A stretch of DNA of 64,000 bases, taken from NCBI GenBank assembly GCA_016748015.1, contig JAAOMT010000591.1, positions 915,996-979,995 of the forward strand. Direction: 5' to 3'. The position numbers were made by a program, and so were the translations under genes. The stretch's first letter is position 1, and every line of letters begins with the position of its first letter. The notes beneath the pieces were generated by a model that searched no databases, had not been told where the DNA came from, and saw only the letters and a list, made by a program, of their open reading frames with translations. The stretch is from Geosiphon pyriformis. Taxonomy: Eukaryota > Glomeromycota > Glomeromycetes > Archaeosporales > Geosiphonaceae. This document shows, one piece after another, positions 11,251 to 22,689 of this stretch.

Positions 11251-12184
11251 TTAAACCTTTGTTGAACAGAACCCTCCAAAACTGTAGGGATATAGAAAGT
11301 TAACATTATTTTGTATAGAATATTTCTATTTTCGATAAAAAACATCATCACTCTTCTCTATTATTACTCACCCCATCAATTTAGCCATGTCAGGATTCAT
11401 CCCTTCTTCCCCTTCGGCCTCTCCTTCAGTGCTAGCATCACCAGTTTTTTCACGCTGCTTTTTCGCCTTTTTTCGCTCCTTTCGTTTCCGTTTCTCTTCT
11501 TCTTCTTGTTGACGTACTTGTTCGACCCGTGCCTCAAAATCATATTCTTGTGGTTCTTCTTTTTCCTTTTTTAGTCGGTCAAGTTTAGCTTTGACTTGTT
11601 CAAGTGAACTACGTTCTACTTTCATCGACATCCCCAGGGCTCTTTGATCTTTAGAAAAGAAAATACGAGGTCAAAAACTTGAATTGGTACGATAGAAACT
11701 TCTGAATACTCACGTTTCTTTCCATTTATGTGATCTAGAAAATTAACACTATCCTTGACTACGCAATCACATACATTACAATAGTATCCTGGTTGTTTTG
11801 ACGCAATGCTAGTGCTTTGAACAACTTGGGTTTTGTTAAGATTGGTGTCAAGCACGACTTTTTCTGACCGAGCTTTGAGTAAATCCCGAGGTGGTGGTAA
11901 CAGATCTGACGTCCCATCACCTGAGGGTCCTTTTGGTCGTAGCCCTTTACGTTTTCTTGACTCGTCTTCTTCTTGTTGCTGCTCACGTCGTAGTCGATCT
12001 CTCGCACGACGTTCATATTCCTCTCTATCCCAGGTGCGACGAAACGATGCGTCTTGCTGTAAGACGTTTATTGGGAAACCAAAAATATAGTTATAAAACG
12101 ATCAAAAAGTAAAGAAGAGGAAAAAAGTATATATCTAGCTGAATTTACCGTTGAATTTTCATAGAAGCCTTTTTTTTGAGACAT
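11251..12184 (-). CDS. SNU23: U4/U6.U5 tri-snRNP protein Snu23 (ZMAT2 family)
   Basis: Snu23/ZMAT2 is a spliceosomal B-complex component that acts near the 5' splice site. Four exons, minus strand: 12184-12149, 12056-11714, 11648-11372, 11281-11251 (228 aa). The protein shows the FRRTWDREEYERRA N-terminus, a U1-type C2H2 zinc finger (YYCNVCDCVVKDSVNFLDHI), then GMSMKVERSSLEQVKAKLD. A highly charged coiled coil and the terminal MGFGGF signature follow, the latter recovered only by splicing in a 31-base last exon. The joins GKK-HQRALG and MG-FGGF match the family. The gene is head-to-head with MED8. Confidence 0.94.
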
Positions 12185-12332
12185 TTTCAAAGAGCGAATT
12201 TCGTATGAAAAATAAATAAAATTGTTTTCAAACAATGAAATTACAAAATGCTACTAAGGATATACGTCATTTTATTAGAATAAATAAACGCATTTACCTC
12301 CCTCTCCTGTTACTCTGTGAACAGTGAACAAA
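12185..12332. promoter_or_regulatory. shared divergent promoter SNU23/MED8
   Basis: Only 148 bases separate the two start codons on opposite strands, so both promoters must lie in or overlap this interval. No clear TATA box is seen. Confidence 0.65.
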
Positions 12333-13132
12333 ATGTCACAAATAACAGGCTTAACTTTTGATTCTTTAGACGTTCATGGGAAAATGTTGCAACTCAATGA
12401 GTCTCAAACGCACTTCTACCTTAGCGCTGACCCGCTATCAGAAAACCCTCTTGCTTGGTAAGACCTCAACAACTTACATATCAACATAATCTTATTGTAA
12501 AACTTATTGCTAATTCAACCTTTTTGATACCCAGGCCTGAGTACTTATCAAAATTTAACGTCCTCCTCTCAAAGCATACAAACCTCTCCAATAGTCTCGC
12601 TGAACCAAAGCTTCGTAAAACCTTGTTATACCCCAAAGAATTTCTGGCGGACGAGCAAGATCTAAGACTGCGCACACTTCTTCGTACGAAACAGATACCG
12701 GAAATTGAAGAATCCGAACTAAAATTAAAGTTTGATATAGCAGTACAAGAAGGTCTTTGGGGACAAGAACTCGACGCGATAGAAAGTAAAGATAAAATTA
12801 CTGGGGTAGACGATGAAGAGAAATGGGAAGCGTTGTTGATTGAATGGAAAAAAATTTATGAAGAGCATGATATGGTCTGTCAGACAGCTACTTCTATCGT
12901 TGAAGATTTATTAACTAAAGAAAATATGGAAGGCTCTAAACGATTGTCTGATCCTTTGATGGATGCGGATGAGGATGATGAAATGGATGGAGAGAGCAAG
13001 AAAGTCCCACCTCCCATTGATGCAGGCGCGGCTATGCAACGAGATAGGATGGAGCAAGAATGTTCGTTGGAGGATGTTTTGGATTTTATGTCTAGTGGAA
13101 TTAAGAATGGAAGGATGCCTGTTGTTTCATAG
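12333..13132 (+). CDS. MED8: Mediator complex subunit 8
   Basis: MED8 is a head-module subunit of Mediator. Two exons, 12333-12457 and 12535-13132, joined inside a Trp codon (LAW-PEYLSK), give 240 aa. Recognisable features are the helical segment LSKFNVLLSKHTNLSNSL, the LRTLLRTKQIPEIEE motif typical of fungal MED8, and an acidic, low-complexity C-terminal third (DADEDDEMDGES) ending in the helix SLEDVLDFMSSG. The intron is 77 bases with GTAAGA and CCCAG sites. It lies 2.3 kb from MED7, with VMA21 and SNU23 between. Confidence 0.85.
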
Positions 13133-13427
13133 CCTTTGAGTAATTACAACTGATGACTATTAGAATAGTTGACAGGTAATAATTTCGTATCTCTATTATG
13201 ATTTAATTTCAAGTTCCGTATTCCATGGTATTAATCTTATTTCACACTAGTTACAACTTGCTGCCAAACTTGCTTTGCTTTCCGCCGAAATATCATAACA
13301 CTCCATTCCATTGCAATAATGGTAAGTGAGATCGAAATCTATTCCAATGATTAAAGTCAGCTTCTGGAAAAGCCTAATACTAATATAAATAATAAATATA
13401 CAGTGGCCATCCAAATAAATAATATAT
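13133..13427. other. convergent spacer MED8/allantoinase
   Basis: About 295 bases, AT-rich, holding the two 3' ends. No other feature is seen. Confidence 0.6.
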
Positions 13428-15315
13428 TTATAATAAAAGCTCTCCAAACGGATCACCTATAATACCACTCTCCTTGCTATCGTACACAATGCGACCCCTT
13501 AAGAAGGTCTTTTTGACTACCCCATATAACTTTTTTCCTTCATATGGCGTTACTTTATTTTTGAAATGTATACCTTGTTTGCCAAGCTATATTTACATAC
13601 CAAATGGATATCATGAGCAAATTTCCAACTTTAACTTCAAGTAATATTAAAAATTATTTACCGTAAAAGTTTCTTCCGGATTCCAGATGACGAAATCTGC
13701 ATCATACCCGGGCTGAATCTCACCTTTCCGGTAGGATAAGCCTACTTGTTTGGCCGTGTTTCGTGCCAACCATGTGTGAAGATGAGATACACTATGGGGA
13801 GATTAGTTTTTTTCTTGAAATGTTTAATTCCAGTGAAATCGATGAAACTTGATAAATGAATCGAATACCTGCAACCTCGTTTACGTGCCTCGGTCCATAA
13901 AACCGGTAACCCAAATTGTAAGGTTGAAATTCCACCCCACGCTTTGATGAAGTCACCCTCCTCAAATAATTTGAGGTCGGGAGTACAGGGTGAATGATCC
14001 GATACCACATAATCAATTGTGCCATCTTTCAAAGCCTAAAAAACTTATTTTTGAAGTATTGTGTGTTCAAACTGACGTACAACTTCATAAATAATACCTC
14101 CCAAAGTAACTCTCGATTAGCCTCTCCTCTAATTGGAGGACAACATTTGAACTCGGTGCGAGCCAGTGGTATTTCTTCCGACGTTAAACACAAATAGTGA
14201 AAACATGTCTCGACGGTTAATGGCAAGCCAGCCTTTTTTGCCTCACGTATCACTTTTAATCCTTCCGCAGCTGATAAATGAACAATATGTGACCTCACTG
14301 TTTTATATTCACGTGTAAGTTTCACGATGAGATTAATGGCGGTAAGCTCAAGTGAGGGAGGTCGTGATGAGAGGAAGGTAGAGTATTTGTGCGGTGAAGG
14401 TAATGGTTTGATGCCTGGGGAAGATTTCGACGAATCAGAAGTCGTAGAGCGTTCTGCTTCCATCTCTGCATGGAACATGAGTACTGTTTTTTGATCCTGT
14501 CATAGAATTTGGTCTTTTCCAATTAAAAATACAAACAAGTAGCTTCACATTGATTTTATCCTTAAAGATTATTAAGACTTAAAAAGTCCCTCTATACCTT
14601 TAATTTTTCATAAGCAAGCCGTACATCTGTCTCTTTGACGTATGGGAACTCATCCACCCCACTTTCAATCAAAAAGCACTTGAAACCTTTCACCCCCGCT
14701 TCAATCAACGGAACTAATTCATCCTGGAGAAACCCAATTTTAAAAGTTAGCTATGTTCCATTCATTAATGGAAACAGACGCGAATCACTGACCTCATTTC
14801 TGGGAATAACACCTCCAAAGAAGCCGACGTCCACCCAACACTGACCACTAGCAGCTTCAATCTTTGCCTGCAAATTCTTGACTGTAGTGGTGGGTGGAAT
14901 TGAGTTCAATGGCATATCGATGACCGTCGTGACTCCCCCTAAAATTTTCAATTGGGTATTTAATAAAGGATCGGGTTAGGGTTACAAGTCTCCCTTACAA
15001 ACCAGCACAAGCAGCCTTAGTTCCAGTCTCGAATCCCTCCCATGCCGTCCTGCCAGGTTCATTCAAATGCACATGGGTATCTACCAGACCACTTTGAACA
15101 ACTTCGTCGTCTGTGACCTGAATAAACTGTTGAATAGGCAAATATGCATAGTGGGTCGCGTGGTTAGATTTTCTGTTATGAACAGCGATTATTTTCCCGC
15201 TCTTTTGGTCTACTTCTATGGTGCCTGGTGAAGGAGAGGGAAAAGCGGCGGTTAAAATCTGAGAGCCCGTTATTACGAGAAGGTTTTGGGTATCGAGTTC
15301 TGGTGGCATTGTCAT
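13428..15315 (-). CDS. DAL1: Allantoinase
   Basis: Allantoinase (amidohydrolase superfamily) opens the hydantoin ring of allantoin to allantoate in purine-nitrogen catabolism. Seven exons, minus strand: 15315-15003, 14938-14793, 14723-14598, 14496-14098, 14035-13869, 13791-13662, 13586-13428 (479 aa, normal for the family). Metal ligands are visible: DTHVH (His81, His83), GVKGFK (Lys168, the position that is carbamylated in the family), MFHAEME (His204), [10 protein letters not shown] and VSDHSPC (Asp). The C-terminus has [11 protein letters not shown] and the family-typical GRIVYD. All splice phases agree. The start is the ATG at 15315; a second in-frame ATG lies two codons on. It implies use of allantoin or purines as a nitrogen source. 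Confidence 0.95.
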
Positions 15316-16063
15316 CAAACTACCGCTAGACTTCTATGAATGCGTGAATTCAAAGGTTTAAGGGAAGGGCGTAGCTGCAAAAAATAAGACATTATACAAT
15401 ATAGCACGTGTTGTGAATGACTATATTTGTTTAGGCAAAAAAAATCAATAAACAAATAAATTATTTCATTTCTTTCTATCACGGAATCTTTTCACCTCTT
15501 TATTAAAACCAGATGCATTATTTTTTTCTTTCTATCATGGAATCTTTCTTATTTTCGTCACTTCATTCAAATTTAGCCTCTTTTAGAACATGAGGACTGT
15601 GGACTTTAGTGATTGGTATGATTTCAAAGGTAGGTGCTTTTCAGAGCAAAAGGCGCGATGCTTTATACTTATTCACCAATACAACATCCAATTCTCTGAC
15701 TTTTTTAATTATCAAGTTATACCTCACAGAACAACAGTGTTTCATCCTTATCGGAATTTGTTCATTTGACTTTGTGGCTAAATCAAATTCAGAGTCAAAT
15801 GAGCATTAAGCACTGAATGGTGTGTGGACATGGCGTTTTGCCATCTTTGCGAATACATTGGGCATTAAGGTTTTCTTCCTTCATTTCTGAGAGTATTTGA
15901 GTCAGGTTACATCCTGAACTCGGTTACTTGCCCAAGTGGTTACAATCTCGCCCAAGTGATGGTGGTGGCAGCTCCAGTCTCAACAACCTTATCATTGTAT
16001 ATCTTGTATTAGTTATTAGAGAATATGTAGTTATAATTTTGAAACAATCAGGTGATAGATGAC
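15316..16063. other. intergenic, allantoinase upstream region
   Basis: No coding signal. TTTCTTTCTATCA(C/T)GGAATC is repeated near 15470 and 15525. Composition is closer to the gene island than to the AT-rich repeats that follow. Confidence 0.55.
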
Positions 16064-17095
16064 CATTGTTATGGGTAAACTTGGTGGGGTATTGTGGTAA
16101 CGTTTGCTGCTCTAAACTTGGATAATGGGAGCTTAAAGGCCTCTATTCCGGATACTTAAGGTGAGTCATTTGATATCAGTCTCTGAAGGTTTTTTGCTAG
16201 TTTTACCCATGGAGTTCTTTAATTATAAGGCACAGAGAAATATTTGGCTATTTACAGCTTAAGTGTGTAAGCTATTTTCTTCAAGCTAGTCGAGTGCAAT
16301 TGCTAGAGTCTGGTGGTGTTTTTTCATCCTTCTGGTAAGCTAACAAGATAATATTAATATCCAATTTTAAGGGGAGCTTCCCTCTTTTACCAGGCTGTTA
16401 TGAAGTTTATTTCCAGACAATCAATTTTTCAATGTTGCCATTCCACAAAAAAAGAAAAGAAAATAAAAGAAAAGAGGAAAAAAGAAAAAGAAAAAGAAAA
16501 AGAGAAAAAAAAAATAAAAGAAATTAGTATTGTTAATCACTGTGATCAAAAGTGATTGGTCTAAGTTGTTATTTGTTTAAGACGTTTTATGCTAAAAACA
16601 TTTGGCCGAAAATAAAAGTAAGAGAATAAGTAATTTGGTTTAAACATGAAATTTATGGATCATAAATAAGTAATTTTTGGTTTTAAATATTTTTTTTATT
16701 TGAAATAATGTAGATATATAGGTAAGATAGATTTAATAGATATGGTAAAGGATATATTTTTTATCTGATTATTTTTCTTGTCTTTTTTTTACTGTTAAAA
16801 TTACTTGTTTTTATATATATTTTTAATTTTACAACATTGCTTTTTAATTGCTTGTTATCATTAGTTATTGTTAACTATTTCTGTTATTGTTTCATTTTTT
16901 TATACTGTAATTAGTTGTTCTATATTATGGCTAGTTATTTTGTGTTATTTTATATTATTGTGTTATTTTGTATTATTTTAAGTTATAATGTATTATTTTG
17001 TGTTATTTTGTGTTATCATATTTTTTTATGTTATTATATTTCCTAATCATGTTTTTTCAATATCTTTTGGATTTGTTTTTTTTATTTGGGTAATA
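16064..17095 (+). repeat. LTR-B copy 1
   Basis: From ATTGTTATGGGTAAACTTGG (16064) onward, about 1.03 kb matches the reverse complement of 31719-32714. The match covers a CTGGTAAGCTAACAAGATAA block, a purine-rich tract (16446-16525), TTAGTATTGTTAATCA and a run of TGTTATTT-like units near 16930-17035. It is taken to be an LTR because the other copy is a clean insertion with a target duplication. The right boundary is approximate. Confidence 0.7.
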
Positions 17096-18300
17096 TTATC
17101 CTTTTTTTTTAGAATTAAGTTTCTGCAAAATTGTATGTATCTGTAAAAATTGTTTTTTTAGTATAGTGTTTAATTGTTGTATTGAATATTGCTTTTTGTA
17201 GGTCTTCAAACTATGTATTTGTTATTTATTCTATATTATTAACTGTAATAGTTTTTAGTGTACTATCTAGCAGTATAGTTAAATAGTGTTTAAAGGCTGC
17301 ATATAATTAATAAATTGTTTTATAATATAGTATTAAGTTGCTTTTTTTTATGAATTTTTTTACTTGTTTAAAAGCTTTTCTATTAAAAATTCATCTGTTG
17401 AAGTCTTTATATGGTATTTTCAATTCTAATTGTTTACTAATCTTAGATTAGTAAAAGTTTTTTTTCATTCTTTGGCATTTCTGGTGTTTATTTTTTTGTG
17501 TTGAGTAGTTTAATTTCTTGAAAAAAATCTTGTTAGATTTTTTTAGTATCAAAAATTATGTATTTTTTTTTTTCTTTTGATCATTCATAGAAATAGAAAC
17601 ATTTAGTTTTAGTTAAACTCTTACCTATTTTTTTCTTGTGTGAATTTTTGTATTATATCTTTTTTTATCAATTATAATTTTTATTGGTGTTGTGAATTAT
17701 TGAATTGCTTTAAATAGTTGTTTTAAAAGTTTTAAAATTTGATCTAAAAGATTTATGTTAAGAGTTTTATCATCTTTTTTCTTGCTGTTTTGGTTTTTAT
17801 ATATATTTAAATTTATAACTTAATTTATTATTAATGAACTATATTTTAATAATAATAATTAATTTCAAATCTTATAGTATATTTTCTAATTTAATTAATG
17901 AAATTTGTGTTCTTAATTAAGATATAAATAACAATGACTCTTGATTAGTATGATAAATTTTCACTCAATTTCTATGCACTATTTTTTTGGAATTTTGGTT
18001 TTTAATTGTAATTTGTACATTTTATTGCTTAAAACTTTATATATGTAAAATAATCTGTTTTATTTTGGGTCAAACTTTTTACTTTATTGTTTTTTAACTT
18101 TAGTATAATATAATAATACTTTGTTTTCAATTTTGAATTTGGCTGGTTGGTTAGATAAATGATTATTATGTTTTTTTTCTGTTGTTTTTGAGTATTACTA
18201 ATATTATTAACTACTGTTTTATAATTGTTTTTTAATGTTTTTATTAGCTGGTATGTTTTTTGATATAAAGTAACTTCAAAATTTTCTTTAGTGATTGTTT
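17096..18300. other. AT-rich, T-rich repeat debris
   Basis: No readable gene. It probably contains the 3' part of the minus-strand gypsy element that follows, but no motif can be named. Confidence 0.5.
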
Positions 18301-19522
18301 TTATTAAGAAAAAAAATATTTTTCATTTAGTAAATAAAATGACTTGTCTTTTATAGACTAGTTTAAATAATATAAACTGAATAATATTTTGCTTTAATGT
18401 TTGATATGCAAATAATACAGAAAATATGAATAAGTTTTATTTTTGTACATTTTATAACTTATTTTTGCTAATGCTTTACATAATATTCAGTTAAATTATT
18501 TTATTAGTCTATTTATTTGTGGATAATATAACAATAATAATGGTTATTTTATTCCAAATTGTTGGCTTAATTTAGTTAATGTATTATTAATAAAATAAGT
18601 TTTTTAGCCAAATAATAATTTTTTTAGGCATTTATATCAGCAAATTAAATCTTTAATGCACAAATTTGGCTATTGTTTTAGCATTAACTATTAAAATAGC
18701 TTTGGCTTTAGGCCGTTTAATAAAATAGTTTATAGTTATAGCAATATAATAATTTTTTTTGAATATAATTAAGAGAAGACTAACCAAATTAATTCCAATT
18801 TTATCAAATAAATTTTCAACTAGAATAGATTGAAATAGTTCTGTAGTTCTGGCTTCTTTTCTCTGTTAACATAAATTACAGTTAATAACATATTCAAAAA
18901 TATTCTTATATATTATTGGCCAATAGTATAGATTCATTATTTTTTTCAAAGTAATGTTTTTGTTAAAATATTCTGTAATTAAATCAAAATATATGCTATG
19001 TAAAACAATTTTTTTTTACTGTTTTTTATAACTTGTTATGAAATAGTGCAGTTTTGGCATTCTTAATAGTATAATTAATTGTTCTGAATAAAATAATTAC
19101 AAGCTTGTTTTTATATACCACTTTGTTTCTATTAAGATAATTTTTTTTTGAACTGTAGTGTTAATAAATACTAATGTAATTGCTGATAAGTAGTTGTGTT
19201 TATAAGTCTGGAGTTAAATTTGTGTTATTCTTAACAAACTATTAGCATTGGTATTTTTGGTTTTTTTCTTATAATGTACTTTGTATGGAAATTATTACAA
19301 ATAAGTATTCTATTGTGCATATTTTTTTTTTAGCTATGGCTTATTAAATAACCAAATAAGTTTTTTGTGATCTGTATATAGATTAAATGGTTGGTAAAAG
19401 TAATGTTTCTAATTTTGTACTGCTTAGTAAATAGCAAAACATTCTAAATCTATTGTACTATATATTTTCTTTACTGGGCTAGTATTAGAACTAGTATAAG
19501 CAATTAGGTGTTCTCAATTGTT
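18300..19522 (-). pseudogene. Ty3/gypsy RNase H and integrase remnant (minus strand)
   Basis: Reading right to left: at 19.5-19.33 kb there is an RNase H block (IYSTIDLECFAIY, NLYTDHKKLIWLFN). At 18.96-18.65 kb come the integrase zinc-binding and core start (YYWPIIYK, CNLC, FDKIGINLV, YYIAITINYFIKRPKAKAI). At about 18.56-18.48 kb lies QQFGIK, followed by YYPQINRLI. These are the standard gypsy pol motifs in standard order, each broken by stops. The reverse transcriptase that should precede RNase H is cut off where LTR-A1 begins at 19523, so this older element looks interrupted by a younger one. Confidence 0.72.
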
Positions 19523-20393
19523 TGGTATTACTTATAAAATTAGGAAATTATAATAATAGGTAAAAATAGCCAATCAGAAATAGGCATAGTAAAATAAAAA
19601 ATTCTAGGATTCCTTTTAGAAAATTACAAAATTCCAGAATTCCAGAATTTTTTTTAAGAAATAACAAAATTTTAGAATTCCAAGATTCTCTTAGAGAATT
19701 GCAAGATTTCCAGAAATCTTGTATAACACAAATTATGTATATATAGTAAGAGTGTTAGAAGCAAAAAAATATTCAAAATTCAATAAAGTTCAGAACAATA
19801 AATACTACTTTCTTTAAAAGATAGTTTTCTATAACTTGAAGTAGAAACTTATCAATATTAATAAAAATATCTAATTATTATTTAATTCATAGTATTGTTA
19901 TTTGATTAAGAATATTAATTACTTTTTTATTATCAATACTCTATATTGATAAAATCCAATACTTAATTATACTAAACCAATAGCTCTTAATTACAGCTAT
20001 TGACAGAATATTAATTTCTTATTTTTTTTCTTTTATTTTCTGTATTTTTTTTTATTTTCTTTGGCTTTATTCTTTGTTGTTTACTAATTAATTAAAAAGA
20101 TTAAGCACTAAGTATTTGACATCAAAAATAGTCTGGTAAAAGACTCAGAAATAAGAATAGAAATTTAAGAATAGTTTATCAGAAGAACATGACTGCCAAA
20201 ATAAACTGGCCATTATATTGAAAAAAAATTCATGGAAAAAACCATCAATTGAATTTCTGTTTATTATACAAAAAACTCAACCAAAATCTTCAGATTTTAA
20301 AATCTTTAAAAATTATCAACATTACCAACTATTAAGCATCAAGTTACAGATTTGTTATTTGCTCTAACACTTCAAATAATTACTTGTAATATT
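19523..20393 (+). repeat. LTR-A copy 1 (5' LTR of plus-strand gypsy element)
   Basis: It starts TGGTATTACTTATA and ends just before TTTGGTGCTCTCTG (20393-20406), whose TGG start suits a tRNA primer-binding site. It is the reverse complement of 33823-34738 along its length. Inside it the AATTCCAGAATTC-type short repeats (19600-19700) and the TCTGGTAAAAGACTCAGAAA block (about 20131-20150) are shared with the other copies. Confidence 0.75.
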
Positions 20394-21249
20394 TGGTGCT
20401 CTCTGTAAAGTATAATCTAACAAAGAACCAATACCAATATTAACTATCCAAAAAAGTGGCAAACCAAGAAATTATAAAAGAAAATTATTTGGAATTTATA
20501 AATTTTTATTTTAACATTACCAAATTTATCTTAGACTAACAAATAACTATTAGTCAGCAGAATCAGTTTTCAATTTCTATGTCAATAAAAAATTAAATTC
20601 TACTTGGGAAACCAAGGAGATTCAGAAGCTGTTTTTAACAATTTTTATAGTAAATTATTCCAAAACATCATATTTTTACTAAACTATCTGTTTATATTAC
20701 TAATTACAGAAATAAACAAAGAAATTAAAAAATACATTCAACAAAGATTTTTTATTATCTTTACAGACAAAGAAAAATTACAAACTCTAATAGAAACACC
20801 AAGAAAAATACAATTACCTACTTAGAAAAAACCAAGAATTGTTTTATCTATTTATCTATCATATCATCATATACCAAAAAGTACTATACACATATCATTA
20901 GAATTTGAATTACCATCAATTACAAAAACCTTATTACCCAGAGTATTATTTTAAAATAATCAAGAGAAAGCCAAATTATTAGAAACTTATAACAATTTTT
21001 TTAAAGAATTTAAATTGTAATTAATAACACTATCAAAACTTTAATCATTGCTATTTTACCCAAATTTCAGATTTACCAGTTAGTAAAAAAATACTGAATT
21101 AAAAGAAAAAAAAACAATAATCAAGAAAATATAATCAAAACTTAATCCTAGATAACTCAAAAATATAAACTCTAATTGTTTAAACTTTGCAAAACCTAAA
21201 CAATCCAAACTTTATTTCTATTATTCAGCAACTTTTACCTCTAGTTATT

Positions 21250-22105
21250 ATGATTGATCTACCAATTGCTGCACAACAACAACAACCTTAACAACAATTA
21301 CAACAATAACAACTTGCATTAATAATATATACACCAATTACTAAACTAAAAAAATTTACCAGTAAAGAAGACAATGTCCAAGCATGGCTAAATAATATGG
21401 AAAAAGCCATTACAATCAATGAATAAGACAAAGCCAAAGCAATTTAAGCCATTTTATACATTTTCTAAAACACCACCAATTTGTGGTATTAAAATTTTGT
21501 AAACAAATCTTAAGATTTTAATGTGTTCAAGGCTGTATTTCTATGATATTTTAGTAATAATAATAATCTAAATCACTTGTTAACTAGTTTTACTACAATT
21601 AAACAAGATAATACTAAAGCAGTTACTACTTACTTGAAATACTTCTACAAAAATTTGCACCAAATTCAGACAATTTAAGTTGACTACTTTACCATAACAC
21701 AGATTTTGAACCAGTTTATTTACAGATTATACAGCTTGTTGTTACAACAAGTATGCCTTATGCACCTAAATACTCTTCAAAATACAGTTACACATATCCA
21801 AAATTTTGAATTAGCTGAACTTAAAGTCAACCATGCCCAAGCTGTAAATCTAGTAATGAATGGATTATTTAAATTGGATACTAAATTAAAGCAATTTGGC
21901 AAAATCATCAATCAGAAAATCAAGGAATACTTAGCTAATAATCAAGCTATTTATTACTTTCTACAATGTTGTAACAATCAAGAAAACTTCAATCATTTCT
22001 AAAATCAATTGCATCTATTATTCTCATTAGCCAATTAATTGTGACAGTAAAAAATACATATTTGTTACTATTGTGGTAAACAAAAACACTTAAAATTAAA
22101 CTGTT
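21250..22105 (+). pseudogene. gypsy gag/nucleocapsid remnant
   Basis: A Gln-rich linker is followed by ITKLKKFTSKEDNVQAWLNN, then FTTIKQDNTKAVTTYLKYF, features of gypsy capsid proteins. A nucleocapsid zinc knuckle CYYCGKQKHLKLNC (CX2CX4HX4C) lies at 22063-22104. Multiple stops are present. The longest open part is 21706-22002. Confidence 0.75.
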
Positions 22106-22689
22106 GTTTAAGATTAAATAACCAATAATCGGAAAATCAATCTAAAAACCCCAATTACCAATTTCAAACTTTGAATTATATCTAAAATCAGAAACAATAC
22201 CAATTTCATTACACATTAATAATATAACAATTAATATATGTACTTCTAGTTTATTAGACTTTAGTATTGATAATCTATTAACCACAGTCATAAGTAATTT
22301 ATCAACTTCAACAAATTCAAGTGCCACTCCAAATTACTGTGTCAATACTAATTGGAAATACAAGACTGAAAATTACTTATATTTAGCAGAATTGGAAAAT
22401 AGCAATAGTAATATATCAACTAATCTTCAATTTCTTAAACTAGTTATTAAAATTATGCCAGTGGAGTTTGAAAAGTGGGTATACCTAAAATCTGAATTCC
22501 CAGAACTATTTAAGTTTTCTGGCTGTGATAAAAAACAACTCACCCAACAACTTGAAAACCAACTACCAACTACTTATCAACAATATTTTATTAGCAATAA
22601 TTACTAAAAATAAGTTACTTGCAGCCATTTTTCTATTTAAATTAGAAAACTAATTAGAAATCTTATTATTCGGTAAAGCCATTCTCAAC

